From contig JAIYAA010000067.1 in the NCBI GenBank assembly GCA_027489295.1, forward strand, positions 1 to 6,411: a DNA stretch of 6,411 bases, given 5' to 3'. Below are positions 1 through 4,998 of this stretch, one piece after another (positions within the stretch are counted from its first letter, which is position 1; every line of letters starts with the position of its first letter). Under the pieces are notes generated by a model, which worked only from the letters and a program-made list of their open reading frames with translations, ran no database searches and was not told where the DNA came from. A program made the translations under genes and the position numbers. The stretch comes from Sphingomonadales bacterium. GTDB taxonomy: Bacteria > Pseudomonadota > Alphaproteobacteria > Sphingomonadales > Sphingomonadaceae.

Positions 1-98
1 TCCCACAGCGTCTGCCAGTGCGAGGGCCCCGAGCCACCGAGGCCGGGGACGGTGAGGATGATCGGCGAGCGATCATCGATCGGCGAAAAGATCGTCAT
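1..98 (-). CDS. RBBP9/YdeN-family alpha/beta hydrolase (N-terminal fragment)
   Basis: This is the first 32 codons of a minus-strand gene that leaves the window at its left edge. The protein begins MTIFSPIDDRSPIILTVPGL and continues with GGSGPSHWQTLW. A hydrophobic strand followed by PGLGGSGPxHWQTLW is the hallmark N-terminus of the RBBP9/YdeN serine hydrolase family (Pfam Ser_hydrolase), whose members are small alpha/beta hydrolases of about 180-200 residues. The nucleophile serine, aspartate and histidine lie outside the window, so activity cannot be judged and the substrate is unknown. The ATG is preceded by AGGAGAGG with six bases of spacing, a strong ribosome binding site. The gene diverges from tlyA and has a convincing promoter of its own. 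No longer forward gene overlaps this segment credibly. Confidence 0.85.
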   Translation of the reverse strand, partial: MTIFSPIDDRSPIILTVPGLGGSGPSHWQTLW

Positions 99-118
99 TG
101 CGTTCCTCTCCTGTGTCC

Positions 119-149
119 TTGGAGGGACTGGCCGGAGTTTCAGTATAAT
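119..149 (+). promoter_or_regulatory. Putative promoter of tlyA
   Basis: A perfect TATAAT lies at 144-149 in a GC-rich gap. The best -35 candidate, TTGGAG at 119-124, is 19 bases upstream, which is longer than ideal. Transcription would start near 156 and leave a leader of about 75 bases before the tlyA ATG. The hexamer shares bases with the -10 element of the divergent hydrolase promoter, so the two probably could not be occupied together. Confidence 0.35.
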
Positions 150-170
150 CCCTACTGGATTGGTGGGCAA
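142..170 (-). promoter_or_regulatory. Putative sigma70 promoter of the hydrolase gene
   Basis: Read on the minus strand, TTGCCC (165-170) and TATACT (142-147) are separated by exactly 17 bases. This is close to the housekeeping TTGACA/TATAAT pattern. Transcription would start near 135, giving a leader of about 37 bases before the hydrolase ATG, which has a good ribosome binding site. The -10 element overlaps the TATAAT that can serve tlyA on the other strand. The call rests on sequence pattern only. Confidence 0.5.
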
Positions 171-231
171 TAAGCCTGCGATCAGTGGAGGAGCGGTTGC
201 GCCGGGGCGTTGGCCGCGCCTAAAGGGCCGC

Positions 232-996
232 ATGGCAAAGCTTCGCGCCGATCAACTGCTCGTCGACCGCGGGCTCGCCGAGAGCCGCACCCGGGCCCAG
301 GCACTCATCATGGCCGGGCTCGCCTTCACCGGCGAGCGCAAGATCGAGAAGGCGGGCCAGATGCTCGCCGACGATGCGGCGCTGGAGGTGCGCGGGCGCG
401 ATCATCCCTGGGTGTCGCGCGGCGGCATCAAGCTCGCCCATGCGCTCGAGCATTTCGGGTGGGACGTGGAGCGCGCCGTCGCGATCGACGTCGGTTCGTC
501 GACCGGCGGCTTCACCGACGTGCTGCTGACGAACGGCGCGACCCGCGTCTATGCGGTGGACAGCGGTACCAACCAGCTCGCCTGGAAGCTGCGGCAGGAT
601 CCGCGCGTGGTGGTCCACGAACAGACCAGCGCGCGCATCCTCACGCCCGCCCATATTCCCGAACCGATCGACCTGGTGGTGTGCGATGCCAGCTTCATCG
701 GCCTGGCCAAGGTGCTCGACGTGCCGCTGGGCTTCACCCGCCCGGGCGCGCGGCTGGCGGCGCTGATCAAGCCGCAGTTCGAGGCGGGGCGCGAGGAAGT
801 CGGCAAGGGCGGGGTGGTCCGCGATCCCGCTGTCCACGAGCGGGTCCGCGCCGAGGTGGCGGCATGGCTCGAGGGCAAGGGCTGGCAGGTGCTCGGCGTG
901 ACCCGAAGCCCGATCACCGGTCCCGAGGGAAATGTCGAGTTTCTGATCGGGGCGGTGCGGGGCGACGGCGGCGAGGCGCTGCCCGGCGCGGCGTGA
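232..996 (+). CDS. tlyA: TlyA-family 16S/23S rRNA (cytidine-2'-O)-methyltransferase
   Basis: The protein has 254 residues. It joins an N-terminal S4 RNA-binding domain (about 3-60, ADQLLVDRGLAESRTRAQAL) to an FtsJ-like SAM methyltransferase domain. Visible motifs are RGGIKL (63-68), the SAM-binding DVGSSTGGFTD (86-96), AVDSGTNQL (108-116), CDASFIGL (151-158), KPQFEAGR (180-187) and GPEGNVEF (230-237). K67, D152, K180 and E236 match the K-D-K-E catalytic tetrad of mycobacterial TlyA with identical spacing. The family 2'-O-methylates C1920 of 23S rRNA, and in its longer type also C1409 of 16S rRNA; loss in mycobacteria gives capreomycin resistance. I cannot assign the subtype. I chose the ATG at 232 because the S4 domain begins directly after it. 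An in-frame GTG at 52 would add a low-complexity segment overlapping the divergent hydrolase gene. AAGGG four bases upstream is a modest ribosome binding site. Confidence 0.93.
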   Translation: MAKLRADQLLVDRGLAESRTRAQALIMAGLAFTGERKIEKAGQMLADDAALEVRGRDHPWVSRGGIKLAHALEHFGWDVERAVAIDVGSSTGGFTDVLLTNGATRVYAVDSGTNQLAWKLRQDPRVVVHEQTSARILTPAHIPEPIDLVVCDASFIGLAKVLDVPLGFTRPGARLAALIKPQFEAGREEVGKGGVVRDPAVHERVRAEVAAWLEGKGWQVLGVTRSPITGPEGNVEFLIGAVRGDGGEALPGAA

Positions 997-1181
997 CGAC
1001 GTTTTCGACGGGGCTAGGATCCGAAGCACGACGATCGCGGCACCGCCCTGCGCCGGCGTAGGCGCGGACCTCGACGGGCTGCAATGAGCGGGCTACCATG
1101 GCGCTGTTCCCTGCTGTTCAGGACATGCCGCCTGGCACCGCCTTGGGCCAGCACGCGTTTCCGGCTCGCCGGATGTCCCTG

Positions 1182-1209
1182 TTTTGCGTTTCTGTCCGCT
1201 TGCTATCGT
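1182..1209 (+). promoter_or_regulatory. Weak candidate promoter of the NUDIX-DUF47-pit unit
   Basis: TTTTGC (1182-1187) and TATCGT (1204-1209) are 16 bases apart, which would start transcription near 1216, about 40 bases before the likely start codon. The -10 element sits within the inverted repeat GCTTGC (1198-1203) / GCAAGC (1213-1218), a possible operator. Both hexamers deviate from consensus. I found no correctly spaced PHO box. Confidence 0.25.
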
Positions 1210-1222
1210 GGCGCAAGCTTGT
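1210..1222. repeat. 13-base motif shared with 4422-4434
   Basis: GGCGCAAGCTTGT occurs here and at 4422-4434, both times in intergenic DNA upstream of a gene (the NUDIX frame and the ybjN-like gene). Its core GCAAGCTTGT is nearly palindromic. In a window of this size a chance match of this length is possible. Confidence 0.3.
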
Positions 1223-1240
1223 AACAGCGCCGGCCGCCAC

Positions 1241-1246
1241 GGGAGG
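1241..1246 (+). promoter_or_regulatory. Ribosome binding site that points to an ATT start codon
   Basis: GGGAGG is a strong Shine-Dalgarno match. The nearest in-frame codons are GTC (1252) and ATT (1255), the latter eight bases downstream. The first conventional start in this frame, TTG at 1273, is 26 bases away, beyond normal reach. The frame is closed upstream by TAA at 1222-1224, with no ATG, GTG or TTG between it and 1273. Confidence 0.55.
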
Positions 1247-1272
1247 TTCACGTCATTCGCCAGATCGCCGCC

Positions 1273-2373
1273 TTGCCCTACCGTACGATCGGCAGCGGTA
1301 CCGATGCGCCCACGCAGGTGCTGCTGGTCACCTCCCGCGGGAGCGGCCGCTGGGTGATTCCGAAGGGAAATCCGGGCGCCGGCATCCCCGCGCATGCTGC
1401 GGCGGCGCTGGAGGCCGAAGAGGAGGCGGGGGTGAACGGCGTGGTCTGTCCGACGCCGCTCGGCTCCTATCGCTATCGCAAGCGGCGCGGCAACGGCGCC
1501 TCGCTGATGGTCGATGTCGAGGTCTTTCCCTTCGCGGTCACCCGCGAGCTGGAGGCGTGGAAGGAGCAGTCGGAGCGGCAGCGGCGGTGGTTCAGCCTGC
1601 CGGAAGCGGCGGACGCCGTCGACGAGCCGGACCTGCGCGACCTGATCCGCTCCTTCGGCCCCGAGGAATTCCGAGCCGCAACCCGCCGTACGGGCGTGCT
1701 CGATACCGTAGTCCAGAAATCAAAGGTCAATCGAATGTTCGCGTGGTTCCAACGGCTGTTGCCCAAGTCGGGCAATTTCTTCGAGATGTTCGAAGCGCAT
1801 GCGGCGACCATCGTCGCGGGGGCTGACGCGGTGGCGCGGCTGCTGCAGGGCGGTGGCAAGGATCACATCCGCGAAGTGATCGAGCGCGAGCATGACGCGG
1901 ACGAGATCACCCGTGAGGTGCTGCAGACCGTGCGCGTCACCTTCCTGACGCCCTTCGATCGCGGTGCGATCACGGCCCTGATCGGATCGATGGACGACGC
2001 GATCGACGAGATGCAGGCGACCGTGCGGGCCATCGACCTGTACGAGATCGACAGCTTCGAGCGCGAGATGAAGGACATGGCCGGGATCATCGTCGATGCC
2101 GCGCGGCTGACGCTGGAGGCGATGCCGCTGCTGCGCGACGTCGCCCGCAACGGCGCCCGGCTGCACGAACTCACCGAGCGGCTGGTCCGCATGGAGAGCC
2201 ATGCCGACGACATCCATGCCGCCGGGCTCAAGCGCGCCTACAAGGAACTGGGGCCGGCCGATCCCCTGAAGTTCGCCGTGCAGCGCGAGCTCTACAAGCA
2301 TCTCGAGCGGATCGTCGACGCCTTCGAGGACGTTGCGAACGAGATCGACGGCATCGTCATCGATCACGCCTGA
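1273..2373 (+). CDS. NUDIX hydrolase (DIPP-like) continuous in frame with a DUF47/PhoU-related domain
   Basis: One uninterrupted frame encodes 366 residues from the TTG at 1273, or 372 if ATT at 1255 is the true start. Residues 1 to about 125 form a NUDIX domain: VLLVTSR, GRWVIPKGNP (25-34) and the Nudix box ending LEAEEEAGV (46-54). The pattern resembles the diphosphoinositol polyphosphate phosphohydrolase-like branch (GRWxxPKGxP). The metal-binding EAEEE core is intact, but the usual arginine of REUXEE is Leu46 and the upstream glutamate position is Ile38. The domain would hydrolyse a nucleoside-diphosphate-linked or polyphosphate-like substrate; which one is unknown. After a linker (about 126-154) the frame continues into a full DUF47 protein from Met155. 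Codons just before Met155 (AAA, TCA, AAG, AAT, CGA) lack the high third-position GC of their surroundings and look like former intergenic DNA. Either this is a real fusion or the NUDIX gene has lost its stop codon and DUF47 is translated separately. The start upstream of TTG is preferred on ribosome-binding and domain grounds. Confidence 0.6.
   Translation: MPYRTIGSGTDAPTQVLLVTSRGSGRWVIPKGNPGAGIPAHAAAALEAEEEAGVNGVVCPTPLGSYRYRKRRGNGASLMVDVEVFPFAVTRELEAWKEQSERQRRWFSLPEAADAVDEPDLRDLIRSFGPEEFRAATRRTGVLDTVVQKSKVNRMFAWFQRLLPKSGNFFEMFEAHAATIVAGADAVARLLQGGGKDHIREVIEREHDADEITREVLQTVRVTFLTPFDRGAITALIGSMDDAIDEMQATVRAIDLYEIDSFEREMKDMAGIIVDAARLTLEAMPLLRDVARNGARLHELTERLVRMESHADDIHAAGLKRAYKELGPADPLKFAVQRELYKHLERIVDAFEDVANEIDGIVIDHA
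1735..2373 (+). CDS. DUF47 family PhoU-related protein (probable separate translation start inside the NUDIX frame)
   Basis: Read alone from the ATG at 1735 this is a 212-residue protein, a normal length for the DUF47/TIGR00153 family (Pfam PhoU_div). It begins MFAWFQRLLPKSGNFFEMFE, the usual N-terminus of these proteins, which argues that this ATG is the ancestral start. Acidic helical motifs follow, including EREHDADEITREVL, DDAIDEMQATVRAID and RMESHADDIHA, as expected of a PhoU-like helical bundle with metal-binding E/D-rich segments. AAAGG lies eight bases before the ATG. The pit gene follows six bases after the stop. In Sinorhizobium meliloti a homologous orfA-pit operon is repressed by PhoB, so a role in controlling or assisting the PiT permease is likely but not proven. 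The same frame is open upstream through a NUDIX domain, so the protein may also be made as a fusion. Confidence 0.75.
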   Translation: MFAWFQRLLPKSGNFFEMFEAHAATIVAGADAVARLLQGGGKDHIREVIEREHDADEITREVLQTVRVTFLTPFDRGAITALIGSMDDAIDEMQATVRAIDLYEIDSFEREMKDMAGIIVDAARLTLEAMPLLRDVARNGARLHELTERLVRMESHADDIHAAGLKRAYKELGPADPLKFAVQRELYKHLERIVDAFEDVANEIDGIVIDHA

Positions 2374-2379
2374 TCCACC

Positions 2380-3393
2380 ATGCATGAACTTGCCCTGCCG
2401 CTGCTCATCGCGCTCATCGTCGTCGCGCTTGCGTTCGACTTCCTGAACGGGTTGCACGATGCCGCCAACGCGATCGCGACGGTGGTCGCGACGCGCCTGC
2501 TGAAGCCGGTCCATGCGGTGGCGTTCGCCGCGTTCTTCAACTTTGCGGCCTATTTCGTGACGATCGCCGTCCCCAGCCTGCACAAGGTGGCGGAAACCAT
2601 CGGCAAGGGCCTGATCGACAAGGACCTGATCACCCCCGGCGTGGTGTTCGGCGCGCTGGTGGGCGCGATGTTCTGGAACGTCGTCACCTGGCTGAAAGGC
2701 ATTCCGTCCTCGTCCAGCCACGCGCTGGTGGGCGGCATGATCGGCGCCGGCGTCGCCCATGCCGGGTTCACCGGCATCCAGTGGAGCGGCCTCGACAAGA
2801 CCCTGCTCGCCATCGTGCTGTCGCCGACGCTTGGTATGATCCTGGCGATGCTGGTGATGCTGGTGACCAGCTGGCTGTTCCAGCGCGCGACCGCCAGCCG
2901 GGCGGAGCGGTCGTTCCGCGTCCTGCACCTCATCTCCTCGGGGGCCTATTCGCTGAGCCATGGCCTCAACGACGCCCAGAAGACGATGGGCATCATCACC
3001 GTGCTGCTGTATTCGACCGGCTATCTGCACGGGAAGTTCGAGGTGCCGCACTGGGTGGCGATCAGCTGCTATGTCGCGATCGCGCTCGGCACGATGACCG
3101 GCGGCTGGAAGATCATCGAGACGATGGGCTCGCGCATCACCAAGCTGTCGCAGCACCAGGGGTTCAGCGCCTCGTTCGCGGGATCGATCATCCTGTTCGG
3201 GGCCTCCTGGCTCGGCATTCCGGTGTCGACCACCCACACCATCACCGGCGCGGTGATCGGCGCGGGCACCGCCAAGCGCGCCTCGGCGGTGCGCTGGGGC
3301 GTCGCGAGCAACGTGGTGGTCGCCTGGGTGATCACGCTGCCCGCCTCTGCGGCGGTGGGTGCCCTGTTCTACGCGCTGACCCTGTTGTTCTGA
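2380..3393 (+). CDS. pit: PiT-family low-affinity inorganic phosphate transporter
   Basis: This 337-residue integral membrane protein carries both halves of the inverted-repeat PiT fold. The first half has FLNGLHDAANAIATVVATR (21-39) and GIPSSSSHALVGGMIGAG (from 107). The second has SHGLNDAQKTMGIITVLL (from 193) and GIPVSTTHTITGAVIGAG (from 279). The paired G-x-x-DA-x-(N/K) and GIP-S/T-S/T-x-H motifs define the phosphate permease family. The length matches the short bacterial clade, including rhizobial Pit, and not E. coli PitA at about 500 residues, which has a long central loop. It imports phosphate with a cation, usually as metal-phosphate with protons in bacteria; the coupling ion cannot be read from sequence. 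The ATG is six bases after the DUF47 stop with no obvious ribosome binding site, which suggests translational coupling. A stable GC hairpin follows the gene. Confidence 0.95.
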   Translation: MHELALPLLIALIVVALAFDFLNGLHDAANAIATVVATRLLKPVHAVAFAAFFNFAAYFVTIAVPSLHKVAETIGKGLIDKDLITPGVVFGALVGAMFWNVVTWLKGIPSSSSHALVGGMIGAGVAHAGFTGIQWSGLDKTLLAIVLSPTLGMILAMLVMLVTSWLFQRATASRAERSFRVLHLISSGAYSLSHGLNDAQKTMGIITVLLYSTGYLHGKFEVPHWVAISCYVAIALGTMTGGWKIIETMGSRITKLSQHQGFSASFAGSIILFGASWLGIPVSTTHTITGAVIGAGTAKRASAVRWGVASNVVVAWVITLPASAAVGALFYALTLLF

Positions 3394-3403
3394 TCGCCCG
3401 CGC

Positions 3404-3426
3404 CGGCGCGCGGCTTCCGCGCGTCG
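3404..3426 (+). terminator. GC-rich hairpin after pit, possible terminator
   Basis: CGGCGCGCGG (3404-3413) pairs with CCGCGCGTCG (3417-3426) around a three-base loop: ten base pairs including one G-U, starting ten bases after the pit stop codon. No T-run follows, so it is not a textbook intrinsic terminator. It may still end transcription or protect the 3' end of the phosphate operon mRNA. Confidence 0.4.
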
Positions 3427-3456
3427 GGGCGGCGGTCGTGCGGCCCTTTGCAGGTC

Positions 3457-3480
3457 CCGCATGATCGAATAGGCATGCGG
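3457..3480. repeat. Inverted repeat upstream of tspO
   Basis: CCGCATG (3457-3463) and CATGCGG (3474-3480) are perfect seven-base inverted repeats around a ten-base spacer, in the 117-base gap before tspO. The spacer ATCGAATAGG is AT-richer than its surroundings. The repeat could be an operator for a dimeric regulator or a leader hairpin. I find no clear promoter nearby: TTTGCA at 3447-3452 has no well-spaced -10 partner. Confidence 0.4.
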
Positions 3481-3510
3481 CAACCAAGGGATCGCAATGG
3501 AGGAACGCGC

Positions 3511-4074
3511 GTGAACGCATTGGCATCGAAGGCACAACTGCGCCGTGGCTTCTGGCGCCGCGCGCTGGTCACGGTGCCGCTGGTGGTGCTGCTCGGCTTC
3601 GGCTCGGCCATGGTCGCGCCCGCCGGCGATCAGAACCCGTGGTTCAGCGCGCTCGCCAAGCCGGCGATCCAGCCGCCGAACATCGCCTTTCCGGTCGTCT
3701 GGACTATCCTCTATGTGCTGATGGGGCTGGCGCTCGCGCTGGTGCTGAGCGCGCGCGGGGCACGCGGGCGGGCCACGGCCGTCGTGCTGTTCGTGCTCCA
3801 ACTGGCGGTCAATCTGGTCTGGTCGCCGATCTTCTTCCGCTTCCACATGCTCGACCTGGCGCTGATCGTGATCGTCGCGCTGGCGGTGCTGGTGGCGATC
3901 ACCATGGTCGCCTTCTGGCGCGTGCGCACGCTCGCCGGGCTGCTGCTGCTGCCCTATCTCGCCTGGGTGTGCTTCGCGAGCGTGCTGTTTTCGCAGGTCC
4001 GCGACCTCAATCCCGATGCAGAAAAGATTGCGCTCGCGCCCGCGAACGCCCACATCGCCGTGCACACACTTTGA
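3511..4074 (+). CDS. tspO: TspO/MBR family membrane protein
   Basis: The product has 187 residues and five predicted membrane helices (about 18-37, 59-80, 88-108, 113-136, 141-162), the TspO fold. Family motifs are NPWFSALAKPAIQPPNIAFPVVWTILY (starting at 42; the core is the KPxxQPPxxxFPxxW block), LQLAVNLVWSPIFF (96-109) and LLLPYLAWVCFA (145-156). TspO/MBR proteins bind tetrapyrroles such as protoporphyrin and also sterols. In Rhodobacter TspO modulates pigment gene expression in response to oxygen. The ligand here is unknown. I chose the GTG at 3511 because GGAGGA lies six bases upstream. An in-frame ATG at 3475 would add 12 residues of poor quality inside an inverted repeat, and an alternative start at 3448 would add 21. 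The fifth helix ends in SQVRDLN, not the usual aromatic-rich WxLN tail, and a hydrophilic C-terminal extension of about 20 residues follows. Sixteen bases separate it from ubiK. Confidence 0.9.
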   Translation: MNALASKAQLRRGFWRRALVTVPLVVLLGFGSAMVAPAGDQNPWFSALAKPAIQPPNIAFPVVWTILYVLMGLALALVLSARGARGRATAVVLFVLQLAVNLVWSPIFFRFHMLDLALIVIVALAVLVAITMVAFWRVRTLAGLLLLPYLAWVCFASVLFSQVRDLNPDAEKIALAPANAHIAVHTL

Positions 4075-4090
4075 GTGGGATAGATTTGAC

Positions 4091-4375
4091 ATGCAGACCG
4101 ACAACCGCCTGTTCGACGATCTGGTGAAGATGGTGAACGGTGCCGCTGGCACCTTTGCCGGTGTGGCGCGCGAGGCCGAAGCCGGTGCCCGCGAACGCGC
4201 CCGCGAATGGATCGGCGGGCTCGATTTCGTGGCGCGCGACGAGTTCGAGGCGGTGAAGGCGATGGCTGCGGCCGCGCGCGACGAGGCCGATGCGCTGAAG
4301 GCGCGCCTCGATGCGCTGGAGGCAAAGCTCGGCGGTGGCGCCGCGCCGATCGACGCCCCGCAAGGGAACGCGTGA
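4091..4375 (+). CDS. ubiK: UbiK/BMFP family ubiquinone-biosynthesis accessory factor
   Basis: This small acidic-basic helical protein has 94 residues. An amphipathic N-terminal half (FDDLVKMVNGAAGTF, then REAEAGARERAREW) is followed by FVARDEFEAVKAMAAAARDEADALKARLDALEAKL, starting at 46. The V-x-R-x-EF start and the heptad pattern of about 48-80 are typical of the BMFP domain (Pfam PF04380), which trimerises as a coiled coil. E. coli UbiK (YqiC) helps aerobic ubiquinone synthesis with UbiJ and binds membranes. The Brucella homologue BMFP shows membrane fusogenic activity in vitro. No ubiJ is visible here. The Gly/Ala/Pro-rich C-terminal tail is probably disordered. The start ATG has only a weak ribosome binding site (GTGGGA), and the gene lies 16 bases after tspO, so co-transcription is likely. 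Confidence 0.88.
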   Translation: MQTDNRLFDDLVKMVNGAAGTFAGVAREAEAGARERAREWIGGLDFVARDEFEAVKAMAAAARDEADALKARLDALEAKLGGGAAPIDAPQGNA

Positions 4376-4412
4376 CGCTGGCCGCTCTTTCCTTGTCCAC
4401 AGCTTTCGGCGG

Positions 4413-4440
4413 CGGGGCGCAGGCGCAAGCTTGTGCCCCG
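4413..4440. repeat. Alternative hairpins between ubiK and the ybjN-like gene
   Basis: Two overlapping foldings are possible. CGGGGC (4413-4418) can pair with GCCCCG (4435-4440), or GGCGCAAG (4422-4429) can pair with CTTGTGCC (4430-4437) as an almost perfect palindrome with one G-T. They share bases 4435-4437 and exclude each other. No T-run follows. The first 13 bases of the palindrome recur at 1210-1222. Confidence 0.35.
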
Positions 4441-4487
4441 TCCGCGTGCTTGGCAGGAGCGGGCATGGCTACACGATCGGGGGCTGA

Positions 4488-4997
4488 ATGGGCATGCTAG
4501 ACGAAGCGGAATTCGACCGCGACGCCGCTGCGCCCATCGATATGCTCGAAACCTATTTCGCCGCACATGGCTGGACGCATGAGCGCGAGGACGACGAGAT
4601 CGTCGCCAAGGTGAAGGGCAGCTGGACCCAGTACGAACTCCGCGCGATCTGGCGCGAGGATGATGGCGTGCTGCAGTTCATGGGGTTCCCGGACGTGCGC
4701 GTTCCCGAGGAGCGGCGCGGGCTCGTCTACGAGACGATCGGGCTGGTCAACGAACAGCTGTGGATCGGCCATTTCGAGCTCTGGTCTTCGACCGGCATCC
4801 TGCTGTTCCGCCACGCCGCGCTGATCGACGGCGACGAGGGCGCCTCGCTCACGCTCGCCCAGGCGGAACTGCTGGTGGAGAGCGCGATCGACGAGTGCGA
4901 GCGCTTCTATCCTGTGTTCCAGTTCGTCCTGTGGGGCGGCAAGACGCCGAGCGAGGCGATCGCCGCCGCGCTGATCGAGACCCAGGGCGAGGCCTGA
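4488..4997 (+). CDS. YbjN domain-containing protein
   Basis: The protein has 169 residues, is acidic and soluble, with no signal peptide or membrane segment. It matches the YbjN family (Pfam PF10722) through PIDMLETYFAAHGW (N-terminal), the beta-strand region YELRAIWREDDGVLQFMGFP, LVYETIGLVNEQLWIGHFEL, and the C-terminal ESAIDECERFYPVFQFVLWGGKTPSEAI. The fold resembles type III secretion chaperones of the CesT type. E. coli YbjN affects motility, stress tolerance and biofilm by an unknown mechanism, so no precise function is claimed. The ATG at 4488 is chosen because GGGGG lies four bases upstream; a second ATG at 4494 would shorten the protein by two residues. proC starts one base after this stop codon, so the two genes are almost certainly co-translated. 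Confidence 0.88.
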   Translation: MGMLDEAEFDRDAAAPIDMLETYFAAHGWTHEREDDEIVAKVKGSWTQYELRAIWREDDGVLQFMGFPDVRVPEERRGLVYETIGLVNEQLWIGHFELWSSTGILLFRHAALIDGDEGASLTLAQAELLVESAIDECERFYPVFQFVLWGGKTPSEAIAAALIETQGEA

Positions 4998-4998
4998 G

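Larger units (their letters stand above)
997..1254. other. Non-coding gap between tlyA and the NUDIX-DUF47-pit unit
   Basis: No credible gene is seen in this 258-base gap; open frames here are shadows without family features. It holds two small GC hairpins: GCGCC/GGCGC at 1050-1054/1061-1065, and TCCGGC/GCCGGA at 1160-1165/1168-1173. Neither is followed directly by a T-run, although TTTT occurs at 1182-1185. The right half is less GC-rich and contains the candidate promoter and inverted repeat described separately. An RNA or leader function cannot be excluded. Confidence 0.5.

Noticed and set aside
52..231. A longer tlyA start at GTG 52
   Set aside because: It would overlap the divergent hydrolase and both promoters, and would add 60 residues unlike any S4 domain extension.
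220..1061. Long alternative frames on both strands across tlyA
   Set aside because: The tlyA frame carries every family motif; the others are Arg/Ala-rich shadows.
1104..1120. CTGTTCC and CTGTTCA repeats resembling a PHO box
   Set aside because: The start-to-start distance is 10 and not 11 bases, the halves deviate from CTGTCAT, and they lie about 135 bases before the frame with no promoter attached.
1098..1826. A 242-codon plus-strand frame overlapping the NUDIX region
   Set aside because: It is a shifted-frame Arg/Gly/Ala-rich shadow of the NUDIX domain, which has clear motifs in the other frame.
4393..4401. TTGTCCACA resembling a DnaA box
   Set aside because: A single copy with one mismatch to TTATCCACA, no cluster and no origin-type AT-rich region nearby.
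1720..4566. A 948-codon open frame on the minus strand
   Set aside because: It lies opposite DUF47, pit, tspO and ubiK, all clear families. Its translation is dominated by Arg, His, Gln, Asp and Gly in a pattern typical of the antisense of GC-rich codons, and no domain is visible.
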